DNA of 40,770 nt, taken from positions 1 through 40,770 of the forward strand of contig CAZGRE010000010.1 in the NCBI GenBank assembly GCA_964528085.1, written 5' to 3'. The notes under the pieces were generated by a model that saw only the letters and a list, made by a program, of their open reading frames with translations, did no database searches and was not told the DNA's origin. This document shows positions 1-6,881 of this stretch, one piece after another. The DNA is from B2-G16 sp964528085. Its GTDB lineage: Bacteria; Bipolaricaulota; Bipolaricaulia; UBA7950; UBA9294. Numbering within the stretch: the stretch's first letter is position 1; each line of letters starts with the position of its first letter. Both the position numbers and the translations under genes were made by a program.

Positions 1-2
1 TC

Positions 3-59
3 ATTGAGAAGATCAGGCCCTTCACAGCGCCGCTAACTTCATGTAGGATCCTTCGGTAA
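3..59 (+). other. possible C-terminal tail of an upstream gene
   Basis: One frame is open from the window edge to a TAA at 57-59 and would give about 18 residues (IEKIRPFTAPLTSCRILR). It ends just before the Shine-Dalgarno of the lipoprotein gene. No family can be assigned from so few residues, and the reading may be chance. Confidence 0.2.
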
Positions 60-70
60 GGAGGTGGAAG

Positions 71-460
71 GTGAGGACAAGGATCGGGTTCTTGTTCGTG
101 CTGTTTCTCGGAGCGCTCCTTCTTTCCGGATGCCTCTTCCCGACGGTGATAACGAAGGAGGACGACGGGAGGCTCGTCACCCTCGACAAGAGGGACGTCC
201 TCGTCGTCCGTCTCGAGGGGAACCCCACAACCGGGTACGAGTGGATCCTCACCGACACGTTCAATCAGGAGATCATCGAGCCGCGCGGGGAGCCGGAGTT
301 CGTCAGTGAAGGAGATGATGGCATCGTCGGCGCCGGAGGGACGTACGTCTTCAGGTTTAAGGCGCTCTCTTCCGGGACGACGACCCTCGAGTTCGTCTAC
401 GAACGCCTGTGGGAGGGGGAGCCGATCGAGACGTTCTCGGTGATCGTCTACGTCCGCTGA
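71..460 (+). CDS. chagasin-like (I42 family) protease-inhibitor lipoprotein
   Basis: This 129-residue protein starts at a GTG preceded by AAGGAGG. The N-terminus is a lipoprotein signal: basic MRTR, a hydrophobic stretch, then a lipobox LLSGC with the lipidated Cys at residue 21. The mature part carries the motifs of the chagasin/I42 cysteine-protease inhibitor family: NPTTGYEW (about residues 51-58), then a GAGGTYVFRFKA strand and a Y-x-R-x-W segment near residue 110. Members of this family block papain-like proteases with three loops on an immunoglobulin-like fold. The protein is expected to be anchored on the outer face of the cytoplasmic membrane or in the periplasm. Its end overlaps the convergent acetyltransferase gene by 13 bp. 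The assignment rests on motifs; the target protease is unknown. Confidence 0.8.
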   Translation: MRTRIGFLFVLFLGALLLSGCLFPTVITKEDDGRLVTLDKRDVLVVRLEGNPTTGYEWILTDTFNQEIIEPRGEPEFVSEGDDGIVGAGGTYVFRFKALSSGTTTLEFVYERLWEGEPIETFSVIVYVR

Positions 461-987
461 AGCCGCTCCTTCGTGAGGGCGAAGACGGCGTGGGCCGCGC
501 CTGTCTCCTCCGCTCGGAAGCGGAGCTTCTCTGTGAAGCCGAGCCTTCTGTACAGCCTGAGAGCCGCTTCGTTCTCAAGGTTCGGTGAGACGACGAGGGT
601 CTCAACGCCCTGGGCGAACAGGTAGGTCGCGAGCGTCCGCAGGGCGTCGCTCCCGTAGCCGCGCCCCCAGGACTGTGGCTTCAGTTTCAGATCGAGCTCG
701 GCCATCTTCGGGGCCCGATACCCGCAGTACCCCTCACAGCGGCGGTAGAACGCCTCGCCGATCGGTTCCCCCGCGACCTCGACGATGAAGTGCTCACGGT
801 CCCGGCTCTTTTCCAGTCGGTCGAACCACTCCCGCGCTCCCTTTTCATCGATCCCCAACCCCAGAGGGTAGCCGACGTGGCGCATCACCTCACCGTCGTT
901 CCAGAGCGCTTGCAAGAAGGTAAGGTCTTCAGGCCCGGTCGGGCGAAGGGTGGTCCTCTTTCCTTCTAGCCTTGGAGACTGAACCAT
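448..987 (-). CDS. GNAT-family N-acetyltransferase (RimJ/RimL type)
   Basis: The 179-residue product has the GNAT fold of the RimJ/RimL group: an N-terminal LEGKRTTLRPTGPEDL segment, a central GEPIGEAF strand, and the acetyl-CoA pyrophosphate-binding loop seen as QSWGRGYGSDAL (consensus Q/RxxGxG/A). A C-terminal NLENEAALRLYRRLGF segment is typical of the family. The open frame continues upstream, but the ATG at 987 is chosen because AGGGAG precedes it and homology starts there. Such enzymes acetylate the alpha-amino group of proteins or small amines such as polyamines or antibiotics; the substrate cannot be read from the sequence. The gene diverges from the AbrB-type regulator and converges with the lipoprotein gene. 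Confidence 0.8.
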   Translation of the reverse strand: MVQSPRLEGKRTTLRPTGPEDLTFLQALWNDGEVMRHVGYPLGLGIDEKGAREWFDRLEKSRDREHFIVEVAGEPIGEAFYRRCEGYCGYRAPKMAELDLKLKPQSWGRGYGSDALRTLATYLFAQGVETLVVSPNLENEAALRLYRRLGFTEKLRFRAEETGAAHAVFALTKERLQRT

Positions 988-1076
988 TTGACTCCCTATT
1001 TTCGTTGTCTCGTTGATGACTCCGATAGCGTAAACATTAGCGCCTCCAGATGTCCAACCGTTTCGCCAGCGGTGGC

Positions 1077-1104
1077 TTGCGAAAACTCCGGCCTTTGGTA
1101 AGAT
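1077..1104 (+). promoter_or_regulatory. weak sigma-70-like promoter upstream of the AbrB-type gene
   Basis: TTGCGA at 1077-1082 and TAAGAT at 1099-1104 are separated by 16 bp; each matches four of six consensus bases. The site lies about 50 bp before the AbrB-type start in the divergent gap with the acetyltransferase gene. Support is only moderate. Confidence 0.3.
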
Positions 1105-1156
1105 ATGTCTTGTAATTCTTGTTATCAATACCAGGTTAACGAAGGAGGACGAGGAG

Positions 1157-1399
1157 ATGCGGGCTTCATCCGAGAGGAAATTCTACGGTGCGGTCACGGT
1201 CAGCGAGAGGGGGCAGATCGCCATCCCGGCCGAGGCGAGAAGGGACTTCAAGATCGATGTGGGGGACAAGATGCTCGTCTTCGGCGACCTGAAAAGGGGG
1301 ATCGGCTTGGTGAAGGCCTCGGTCCTTACCGAGATGATGACCAGGATGATGGGGATGTTCCACGGCGGGACAGAGACCGATGGGGACGAGGAGGAATGA
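1157..1399 (+). CDS. AbrB/MazE/SpoVT-family DNA-binding protein
   Basis: This 80-residue protein has one swapped-hairpin AbrB domain at residues 9-55: YGAVTVSERGQIAIPAEARR followed by GDKMLVFGD. These match the SpoVT-AbrB consensus, with the VTVxxRGQIxIPxxxR core. A Met-rich tail (MMTRMMGMFHGG) and an acidic end follow. AbrB-fold proteins are dimeric DNA binders acting as transition-state regulators or as the antitoxin half of toxin pairs. No toxin gene is adjacent, so a stand-alone regulator is more likely. The start ATG has GGAGGACGAGGAG in front of it. The stop codon directly abuts the GTG start of the following methyltransferase, so the two are almost certainly translated together. The Met/His tail could bind a metal, which is speculation. 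Confidence 0.85.
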   Translation: MRASSERKFYGAVTVSERGQIAIPAEARRDFKIDVGDKMLVFGDLKRGIGLVKASVLTEMMTRMMGMFHGGTETDGDEEE

Positions 1400-1903
1400 G
1401 TGACGATAACGGATAGGGTGCACTTTGCGATGATGGCCCTGGTTCATGAAACCCTCTATGGTCTAATTAGGGACCCGTATAAGGCGTTGGCCGCTGCAGG
1501 GCTTGAAGCGGGGCAAGCGGTGCTGGAAGTCGGCTGCGGCCCTGGCTTTTTCACCATTCCGGCCGCACACCTCGTCGGGGAAGAGGGAAAGATCCTCGCG
1601 TTCGATATCAACCCGGCGGCTGTGGAACACGTGCAGCGGAAGATAGCGGCGAAGGGTCTGGCCAATGCTGAGGCCGTCGTTGCCGATGCCGCCCAAACGG
1701 GGTTGCCTGAAGGGAGCTTCGACCTTGCTTTTGTCTTCGGGTTTGCGCGTCCGAAAGGGGATATGGCGCCGATCTGGGTGGAGATCCATCGGACTCTGAA
1801 GCCGGAAGGTCTCCTCGCTGTAGAGGGGCGGCTCCGGCCGCCGGTCGGGCTCTTCCGTCCGGTGAAACGGGAGGGGCGAATCTCTCAGTTCAGGAAAGTT
1901 TGA
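1400..1903 (+). CDS. class I SAM-dependent methyltransferase
   Basis: The 167-residue product carries motif I of class I methyltransferases, VLEVGCGPGFFT (about residues 42-53), the acidic ribose-binding position in LAFDIN, and a motif VVADAAQTGLPEGSFDLAF that matches motifs II and III. The C-terminal part, with LKPEGLLAVEGRL, resembles the UbiE/Methyltransf_11 group. The start is a GTG directly after the AbrB-type gene's stop. At 167 residues it is shorter than most UbiE-like enzymes (200 or more), and the end (FRPVKREGRISQFRKV) lacks the last strands of the fold, so it may be a small variant or slightly truncated. The substrate is unknown. Confidence 0.75.
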   Translation: MTITDRVHFAMMALVHETLYGLIRDPYKALAAAGLEAGQAVLEVGCGPGFFTIPAAHLVGEEGKILAFDINPAAVEHVQRKIAAKGLANAEAVVADAAQTGLPEGSFDLAFVFGFARPKGDMAPIWVEIHRTLKPEGLLAVEGRLRPPVGLFRPVKREGRISQFRKV

Positions 1904-1917
1904 TATAGTCAGGTGAA

Positions 1918-2379
1918 ATGATCGCAGGGATCGTCCTTGGAAGCTTAGCTTTGTTCTTCGCGGTCGCTCTTTACCAACGGGTGTGGATCGACGTTTCGTT
2001 CGGCTCGGCACGTCGGTCGATCGAGGTGCGCTACTTGTTCTTCCGCTTCCGCGTGCCTAAGAGACGTCGGAAGGGAGAGGAAAAGAAGGAGAAAAAGCGG
2101 AAAGGATCTGGAGGAGCCCTCGGCTGGCTCAAGCTGGCCCCCGAGATCCTTCGAGCAAGCGGGAAGGGGCTCAAGTTCCTCTTTCGCCACGGTGAGATTC
2201 GCTCCTTTCGGATCGAGGGGCGCCTCGGCACTGGGGATGCGGCCACAACCGGGATCATGGTCGTCGGCATCCAGGCGAAGAAGGGGAAGCTCGAGGCGTT
2301 GTTGGGGATGATCCCGGAGACGATCGAAAAGCTCGTAAAGGCCAAGGGGAAAAAGAAGGAGGAAAAAGAAGAGGGTTAG
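1918..2379 (+). CDS. DUF2953 domain-containing membrane protein
   Basis: This 153-residue protein has one N-terminal transmembrane helix (residues 3-21), a basic Lys/Arg-rich linker (about residues 48-64), and a C-terminal domain with RIEGRLGTGDAATTGIMVVG, which is the recognisable core of the DUF2953 family. The C-terminus is a Lys/Glu-rich tail. In spore formers DUF2953 proteins occur near sporulation genes, but here there is no such context and the function is unknown. The gene starts 14 bp after the methyltransferase stop and is probably cotranscribed with it. The downstream sequence runs into the assembly gap. Confidence 0.65.
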   Translation: MIAGIVLGSLALFFAVALYQRVWIDVSFGSARRSIEVRYLFFRFRVPKRRRKGEEKKEKKRKGSGGALGWLKLAPEILRASGKGLKFLFRHGEIRSFRIEGRLGTGDAATTGIMVVGIQAKKGKLEALLGMIPETIEKLVKAKGKKKEEKEEG

Positions 2380-2449
2380 CCCGTCGAGCGGCAGGTTATC
2401 GCGATTTACGCGAACCGCCTGACCGGAGGAGCTATAATCGGTTCATCTT

Positions 2450-2549
2450 NNNNNNNNNNNNNNNNNNNNNNNNNNNNNNNNNNNNNNNNNNNNNNNNNNN
2501 NNNNNNNNNNNNNNNNNNNNNNNNNNNNNNNNNNNNNNNNNNNNNNNNN
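2450..2549. other. assembly gap (100 N)
   Basis: Exactly 100 Ns join two contigs. This is the usual filler for a gap of unknown size, so the true distance between the DUF2953 gene and the glutamine synthetase fragment is not known. The 5' part of glnA is missing here. Confidence 0.98.
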
Positions 2550-2550
2550 C

Positions 2551-3375
2551 GCCCTGGAGGAGATGGGGATCGGGGTGGAGATGGCGCATCACGAGGTCGC
2601 CCACGGGCAGCAGGAGATCGACCTCCGCTTCGGTGACGCCCTCACGATGGCCGACAGCCTGATGACGTGCCGGTTCGTGGTCAAGGAGATCGCCCGGCGG
2701 AACGGGGTGCACGCCACGTTCATGCCTAAACCGCTCTCGAATCAGAACGGCTCCGGTATGCACACCCACCAATCCCTGTTTCGCGAAGACGGGGCGAACG
2801 CCTTCTTCGATCCCGGGGATCCGCTCTATCTCTCCCCGATTGCAAAGGGGTACATCGCTGGGATGATGGCCCACGCGCGGGAGATGATCGGGGTGTGCGC
2901 TCAATGGGTCAACTCCTACAAGCGCCTCGTCCCCGGTTACGAGGCGCCGGTGTACATCACATGGGCCCATCGCAACCGGAGCAACATGATCCGCGTTCCG
3001 ATGTACAACCCGGGAAAGGAAGGAGCAACGCGGATCGAGTTCCGCGCCCCAGATGCCGCCTGCAACCCATACCTTGCGTTCGCCGTTCAGCTCCACGCCG
3101 GCCTCGCCGGGATCGAGAAGGATTATCCACTCCCCGCGCCGATGGAGCGGGACGTCTACGCGATGAGCGAAAAGGAGAGGAAAGAGCTCGGGGTCGAACA
3201 GCTCCCCGGAAGCCTGAACGAGGCGATCGCGGCGATGGAGGAGAGCCCGCTCGTTAGGGAGGCCCTCGGCGATCACATCTTCGGAAAGTTCGTCCAGAAC
3301 AAGAAGATCGAGTGGGACGCCTACCGCTCCCAGGTCCACCGCTACGAGCTCGAGCGCTATCTGACGATCCTATGA
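2551..3375 (+). CDS. glnA: glutamine synthetase type I, C-terminal part
   Basis: This fragment of about 274 residues enters in frame right after the gap. It carries the catalytic barrel of glutamine synthetase I: HHEVAHGQQEID (metal-binding glutamates), the ATP-binding FMPKPLSNQNGSGMHTHQSL, and the substrate-binding Arg region around HRNRSNMIRVP and EFRAPDAACNPYLAFA. The enzyme makes glutamine from glutamate, ammonia and ATP. The C-terminus (LPAPMERDVYAMSEKER) follows the GSI-alpha pattern and lacks the NLYDLP-type adenylylation tyrosine motif of GSI-beta, so feedback control rather than adenylylation is expected. About 160-170 N-terminal residues are missing because of the gap, not because of a mutation. 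The flavodoxin gene converges from the other strand. Confidence 0.95.
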   Translation, partial: ALEEMGIGVEMAHHEVAHGQQEIDLRFGDALTMADSLMTCRFVVKEIARRNGVHATFMPKPLSNQNGSGMHTHQSLFREDGANAFFDPGDPLYLSPIAKGYIAGMMAHAREMIGVCAQWVNSYKRLVPGYEAPVYITWAHRNRSNMIRVPMYNPGKEGATRIEFRAPDAACNPYLAFAVQLHAGLAGIEKDYPLPAPMERDVYAMSEKERKELGVEQLPGSLNEAIAAMEESPLVREALGDHIFGKFVQNKKIEWDAYRSQVHRYELERYLTIL

Positions 3376-3413
3376 GCGTCCGTTCGCTGGCCGCCGGTGC
3401 TGGAGTGGGACGC

Positions 3414-3911
3414 TCAGCTCGGTGGCTCCCCCTCGGCTATTCCTTCCTGGATTCTCTCTACGAATCGGGCGATCACCCCGGACGCCGTTCCCTCTTTCAG
3501 CTGCCGTTTTGAGATCTCCATCGTTGCGATCGGGGTAACCGAAGCGACCCTGCCCATCTCGGTGAGCGCCCCTTCGTACCCTCCGGAATCGGCTGTGCAG
3601 AAGAACGCCGCCTGGCGGAACGCACCGCTGAAGCGCGATAGATAGGTCCTGATCGGGCTTGCCATCCGGCCGGCCCAGATCGGTGATCCCGCGATCACGA
3701 TGTCGTAGTCGCGGGGATCTCTCTTCGGCTCAGCGATCGGCGGGGTCTTCTTCCGGAGTGCCTCGTAGCCCGATCGGACAAACCCGAAGATCCCCTTCCG
3801 GCTTTGTCGTTCCTCGATGATCTCGAGATCCGCACTCAATTCCTCGGCGATCCGCCTTCCGACCTCAAGCGTTCTCCCGCTTCGTGAATAGACGACGACC
3901 AGTGCTTTCAA
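3414..3911 (-). CDS. flavodoxin family protein
   Basis: The 165-residue protein begins KALVVVYSRSGRTLEVGRRIAEEL, the FMN phosphate-binding loop of flavodoxins (S/T-x-x-G-x-T pattern) followed by helix 1. It continues with YDIVIAGSPIWAGRMASPIRTYL, the 50s/90s loop typical of the flavodoxin_5 and NADPH-dependent FMN reductase-like group. It is probably a small FMN-binding electron carrier or protoporphyrinogen oxidase/HemG-like protein in the cytoplasm; the partner is unknown. The start codon is TTG at 3911 with GGAGG five to six bases upstream. It diverges from the thioredoxin-fold gene. Confidence 0.85.
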   Translation of the reverse strand: MKALVVVYSRSGRTLEVGRRIAEELSADLEIIEERQSRKGIFGFVRSGYEALRKKTPPIAEPKRDPRDYDIVIAGSPIWAGRMASPIRTYLSRFSGAFRQAAFFCTADSGGYEGALTEMGRVASVTPIATMEISKRQLKEGTASGVIARFVERIQEGIAEGEPPS

Positions 3912-3955
3912 TCTTCCCTCCTTCGTTTGAACAAGCCTACCCGGAAACCGCCTCT

Positions 3956-3984
3956 TTGGGAAGTTCTCCTCTCCCCGTTAGAAT
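3956..3984 (+). promoter_or_regulatory. sigma-70-like promoter of the thioredoxin-fold gene
   Basis: TTGGGA (3956-3961) and TAGAAT (3979-3984) are separated by 17 bp, matching four and five of six consensus bases. Transcription would start near 3991, downstream of the earlier ATG at 3927. This supports the translation start at 4020. Confidence 0.45.
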
Positions 3985-4019
3985 CGGGCTCATCTGCGGC
4001 GATTTCCTGCAGGGGTGAA

Positions 4020-4547
4020 ATGGATCTCAAGGGTGCGTTCGAAGTCGGGCTTGGGCCGGAGGAGTACGATCGGCTGCTCAGCGACGAGCAGCGGAGGTTG
4101 CATGCCCTGCACGCCCGGAGAGCCGAGGTCGACGAGGGCGCGGTCGAGGCGATCCGGCATTCCAACCTCGCCCGGATCCTCGTCATCACCGAGCCCTGGT
4201 GCGGGGATTCGCTCGCGATCCTCCCCGTCGTTCTTGAGCTGTTCTCTCGGGCGGGGCGGGAGGTGAGGATCGTCCGCAGGGATGAGAACCCAGATCTGAT
4301 CGATCGTTACCTCACGAACGGCGGACGGGCGATACCGATCGTCATCGGCCTCGATGAGGGGTACGGTGAGCTCTTCCGCTGGGGACCGCGGCCGCAACCA
4401 GCGCAGCGGATCCTCGAGGATGCTCGCGAGGACTTGGCAGCAGGAAGGATTGACAAGGCCGAGATCCACAAGCGGATCCGCGCCTTCTACTCCAAGGACC
4501 GCGGAAGGACGATCGTCGAGGAGCTCAAGGAGAGGCTCCTCGACTAG
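4020..4547 (+). CDS. thioredoxin-fold family protein
   Basis: The 175-residue product matches the thioredoxin_9-like family: an N-terminal helical part, then ILVITEPWCGDSLAILPVVLEL (about residues 57-78) with a WCGDS redox-site motif, and a cis-Pro-like strand RAIPIVIGLDE. Only one Cys lies in the active-site loop (C-G-D-S), so it is a monothiol type rather than a dithiol oxidoreductase. A role in redox homeostasis is likely, but the substrate is unknown. The start at 4020 is chosen over the longer frame from 3927 because AGGGG lies five bases upstream and a promoter sits between the two. Its stop overlaps the convergent hypothetical gene by 4 bp. Confidence 0.75.
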   Translation: MDLKGAFEVGLGPEEYDRLLSDEQRRLHALHARRAEVDEGAVEAIRHSNLARILVITEPWCGDSLAILPVVLELFSRAGREVRIVRRDENPDLIDRYLTNGGRAIPIVIGLDEGYGELFRWGPRPQPAQRILEDAREDLAAGRIDKAEIHKRIRAFYSKDRGRTIVEELKERLLD

Positions 4548-4978
4548 CGCTCGGAGGGCTTCCCCACGGTTGAGGGGCGGGCCCTCAATTCGTTGAATCT
4601 CTTCAGGAAAAGCTTTGCGTCTGCGGGGGGGATCTGGCTCCTTTTGAAGCGGAACCGCCGTCCATCCGGAAGGACGATCGTCAGCCTGCCCCGCGCGAAG
4701 TCGGCCTCCACCTCTTCGATAGGGTGTTCGATCCCCATACCTGCGAGGCGTTCCACCGCCTCGAGCCACTTGGGGAGACGCTTCATCAATCGCTCGGCCA
4801 ACCTTCGCTCGAACGTCTCCCCAAGGGGTGATCCGGCCGGTTGAGATTCGATCTTCTTCTGAACCGTAAGGAGCTTCTTCTCGATAAGTTTGGCGAATTG
4901 CAGTACGGGCTTTCCGTCCTCGGTCAGGACGACGCTCAGGCTGTCGTCGGACAGGGAGAGGTTCGCGACCTCGTCATG
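4544..4978 (-). CDS. hypothetical protein with a damaged start codon
   Basis: One frame is open for about 144 codons between the TAG at 4979-4981 and the stop at 4544. It has a consistent protein-like composition: DEVANLSLSDDSLSVVLTED at the N-terminus, then FAKLIEKKL, a Lys/Leu/Arg-rich helical middle, and a small beta segment ADFARGRLTIVLPDGRRFRF. There is no ATG, GTG or TTG in frame before the TTG at 4801, but an ATG sits one base out of frame at 4977 (CATGACGAG). Restoring one G would give Met-Asp-Glu-Val. A 1-bp deletion at the start codon, or an assembly error, is therefore likely; otherwise a shorter product of 85 residues would start at 4801. I do not recognise the family. Confidence 0.5.
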   Translation of the reverse strand, partial: HDEVANLSLSDDSLSVVLTEDGKPVLQFAKLIEKKLLTVQKKIESQPAGSPLGETFERRLAERLMKRLPKWLEAVERLAGMGIEHPIEEVEADFARGRLTIVLPDGRRFRFKRSQIPPADAKLFLKRFNELRARPSTVGKPSER

Positions 4979-5224
4979 CTAGATGAACTCGTACAGGCGC
5001 TCGGATCCGACGCCTTTAATGGGATGTTTTCCCAAATCGCGGAAGGTGAAGTCACTGCTCGTTCTCACCAGCTCGTACAGAGAGCGGGAGACGACGGTCT
5101 GCCCCCCTTTGGCGATGTCGGCCAACCGCTTGGCGAAGTTTCACCGAATGGCCGAACAGGTCCCCTTCCTCGCTAACGGCCGTTCCTCCGGAGGCCGTCC
5201 CTCCGTCTTGATGCTCTCTGTCAT
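4979..5224 (-). pseudogene. remnant of a class III adenylate/guanylate cyclase domain
   Basis: Reading the minus strand, about 60 residues resemble the end of a class III nucleotide cyclase homology domain: GDLFGHSVKL, then after a frame change AKRLADIAKGGQTVVSRSL, YELVRTSSDFTFRDLGKHPI, and KGVGSERLYEFI before TAG. In intact enzymes this is the G-D-x-x-G-xx-VN-xAxR helix and the final DLG...LKG...Y strand. A single extra C near 5135 (CTTCGCC instead of CTTGCC) breaks the frame. The first two thirds of the catalytic domain, including the metal-binding aspartates, are absent upstream, so it cannot be an active cyclase. The conserved Asn of the VN motif is also Lys here. It is more likely decay than regulation. 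Confidence 0.6.
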
Positions 5225-5256
5225 AGTGACTCTCAGTATAGCCGCCGGGCGGTGGT

Positions 5257-5308
5257 GAGAAAATGAAGGTGCGCCGCTTAAGCCCGAAGGAATCTTAAGC
5301 GGCGCACC
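5257..5308 (-). terminator. intrinsic terminator-like hairpin after purB
   Basis: GGTGCGCCGCTTAAG (5268-5282) and its perfect reverse complement (5294-5308) form a 15-bp stem with an 11-nt loop. Read on the minus strand the stem is followed by a T-rich TTCATTTTCTC (5267 down to 5257). It lies downstream of the purB stop, so it probably ends the hox/purB transcript. Confidence 0.55.
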
Positions 5309-5351
5309 CGCCCTCAGCGGCTGATGAACACCGTCCCCTTTCCGGCTTGAC

Positions 5352-5441
5352 TTATCTCCGCTCGTCCCAGATGTTGAGGTTCCCGGTGTAGCGGTTTGTG
5401 ATTACGTGACGATTCCGGTTCTGATAGTCAACTGGTGAGAT
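5352..5441 (-). other. short coding remnant between purB and its terminator
   Basis: A 29-codon open stretch reads ISPVDYQNRNRHVITNRY then TGNLNIWDERR before TAA. Its composition looks like the end of a real protein, but it has no start codon and follows a TAG. I do not recognise it. The remaining bases between 5225 and 5449 show only the terminator hairpin. Confidence 0.25.
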
Positions 5442-5449
5442 CTACGTGC

Positions 5450-6823
5450 TCATCGCTCGCTGCGGCCGCCGAGCCAGCCCCGCGCCTCTGCTACGATCCT
5501 CTCGGCGATCCTCGCGGCGTGGCCGGTGTAGCCCTGGACGCTCAACCCCCGGAGGCGGCGTTTCAGGTCTTCGTCGATGTCGAGCCGGTCGATCAGGCCG
5601 TGAAGATCGGCGATGGTGAACCTCCCTCCGCGGACGGCTTTCCGGAACAGCTCGTACGGGTCCTCGTACCCCTCGGCGCGGAGGATCGTCTGGTACGCCT
5701 CGGTGAGGACTTCAGGGGAGGCTTCGAGGGTCCGGGAGATCGCCTCGCGATCGAGGTCGATCCCGCCGAGCCCGTCGATCGTCTCCTCGATTGCGAGGTA
5801 GCTGTGGGCGAGGGCGACCCCGATGTTCCTCCGGACCGTGCTCCCGGAGAGGTCGCGTTGCATCCGCGAGCGGGGGAGCGTGGTTATGAATCCCTGCAGG
5901 AGGGCGTTTGCGATTTTTGCGTTCCCTTCGCTGTTCTCGAAGTGGATCGGGTTCACCTTGTGCGGCATCGTCGATGAGCCAACCTCGCCCGGCCGTGCAG
6001 CGAGGCGCATCTCGCCGCGGGAGATGTACTCCCACATGTCGGAATCGAGGTCGAGGAGGATCGTGTTGATCCGAAGGACGATCGCGAAGTACTCGGAGAG
6101 ACGATCCCCATCCTCGATCTGCGTCGTGACCGGATTCGGCTCGAGGCCGAGTGATGAGACGAAGCGCTCGGCGAACCCCTCCCAGTCGTAGTCCGGGAAG
6201 GCGACGTAGAATGCCGAGTAGTTCCCGGTCGCCCCGTTCAGCTTCCCTCGGAAGCGGAACCTCTTAAGCCCCTCTCCCTGGCGGAGGAGGCGCGATAAGA
6301 ATACGGCGATCTCCTTCCCCGCTGTTGTCGGGGAGGCCGGCTGGCCGTGCGTCCGGGAGGGGAACGCGACGTCCTTCCAGCGCGCGGTGAGATCGGCGAG
6401 GGCCTCGATCAAGCGGTCCAGCTGGGGGAGCTGGACCTCGTCGCGGTAGCGGGTGAGGATGATCCCGTATGCGAGGTTGTTTATATCCTCCGAGGTCAGG
6501 CCGAAGTGGATCAGGTTCGGATTTCGCAGCCGGAGTACCTCGCGGAGGAAGATCTCGCACGCCTTGACGTCGTGGTCGATCTCCTCTTCGATCGACTTTA
6601 TCCGGGAGAAGTCATCGGCGCTGAATGAGGATATCCGCCTTTCGATCCCCTCCCGCTCACTGGGTTCGAACGGGGGGAAGAGCCCGGTCTCATCGAGGGA
6701 GAGGAGGTAGCGGAGCTCGACCTCGCAGCGGCTCCTCATCAGGGCGAACTCGGAGAAGTAGTCCCCGAGTCCGGCTAATCGATCCTTGTACCGCCCGTCG
6801 AGCGGTGAGATCTCATTGTACAC
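5450..6823 (-). CDS. purB: adenylosuccinate lyase
   Basis: The enzyme cleaves SAICAR in purine synthesis and adenylosuccinate in AMP synthesis, releasing fumarate each time. The product (457 residues) begins YNEISPLDGRYKDR and contains the fumarase/aspartase superfamily signature SSTMPHKVNPIHFENSEG (about residues 287-304), with the catalytic Ser in the flexible loop, as well as a conserved FPSRTHGQPASPTT segment carrying the catalytic His. Length and motifs match the E. coli-type PurB. The start chosen is the GTG at 6823, five bases after GGAGG; the upstream ATG at 6841 has AAAAGGGG directly abutting it and poor spacing. The gene lies 57 bp downstream of hoxF on the same strand and may share its transcript. 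Confidence 0.95.
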   Translation of the reverse strand: MYNEISPLDGRYKDRLAGLGDYFSEFALMRSRCEVELRYLLSLDETGLFPPFEPSEREGIERRISSFSADDFSRIKSIEEEIDHDVKACEIFLREVLRLRNPNLIHFGLTSEDINNLAYGIILTRYRDEVQLPQLDRLIEALADLTARWKDVAFPSRTHGQPASPTTAGKEIAVFLSRLLRQGEGLKRFRFRGKLNGATGNYSAFYVAFPDYDWEGFAERFVSSLGLEPNPVTTQIEDGDRLSEYFAIVLRINTILLDLDSDMWEYISRGEMRLAARPGEVGSSTMPHKVNPIHFENSEGNAKIANALLQGFITTLPRSRMQRDLSGSTVRRNIGVALAHSYLAIEETIDGLGGIDLDREAISRTLEASPEVLTEAYQTILRAEGYEDPYELFRKAVRGGRFTIADLHGLIDRLDIDEDLKRRLRGLSVQGYTGHAARIAERIVAEARGWLGGRSER

Positions 6824-6839
6824 GGCCACCTCCGGGAGC

Positions 6840-6881
6840 ATCCCCTTTTGTAGCGGCGTTTGTGTAAAGATACAAGGGGAT
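6840..6881. repeat. inverted repeat between hoxF and purB
   Basis: ATCCCCTTTTGTA (6840-6852) and TACAAGGGGAT (6871-6881) pair over 11 bp with a two-base bulge. One arm overlaps the hoxF stop codon and the other lies at the upstream candidate purB start. There is no T-run, so it is not a typical terminator; it may weaken readthrough or shape purB translation. Confidence 0.4.

Noticed and set aside
2433..2438. Exact TATAAT at the end of the left contig, possible glnA promoter
   Set aside because: No acceptable -35 at 15-19 bp and the downstream sequence is unknown because of the gap.
2443..3339. Long minus-strand ORF crossing the N run
   Set aside because: It is antisense to the clear glutamine synthetase frame and continues only because Ns are read as open.
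3927..4019. Longer N-terminus for the thioredoxin-fold protein
   Set aside because: A promoter and a good Shine-Dalgarno lie between 3927 and 4020, and the extra residues look non-conserved.
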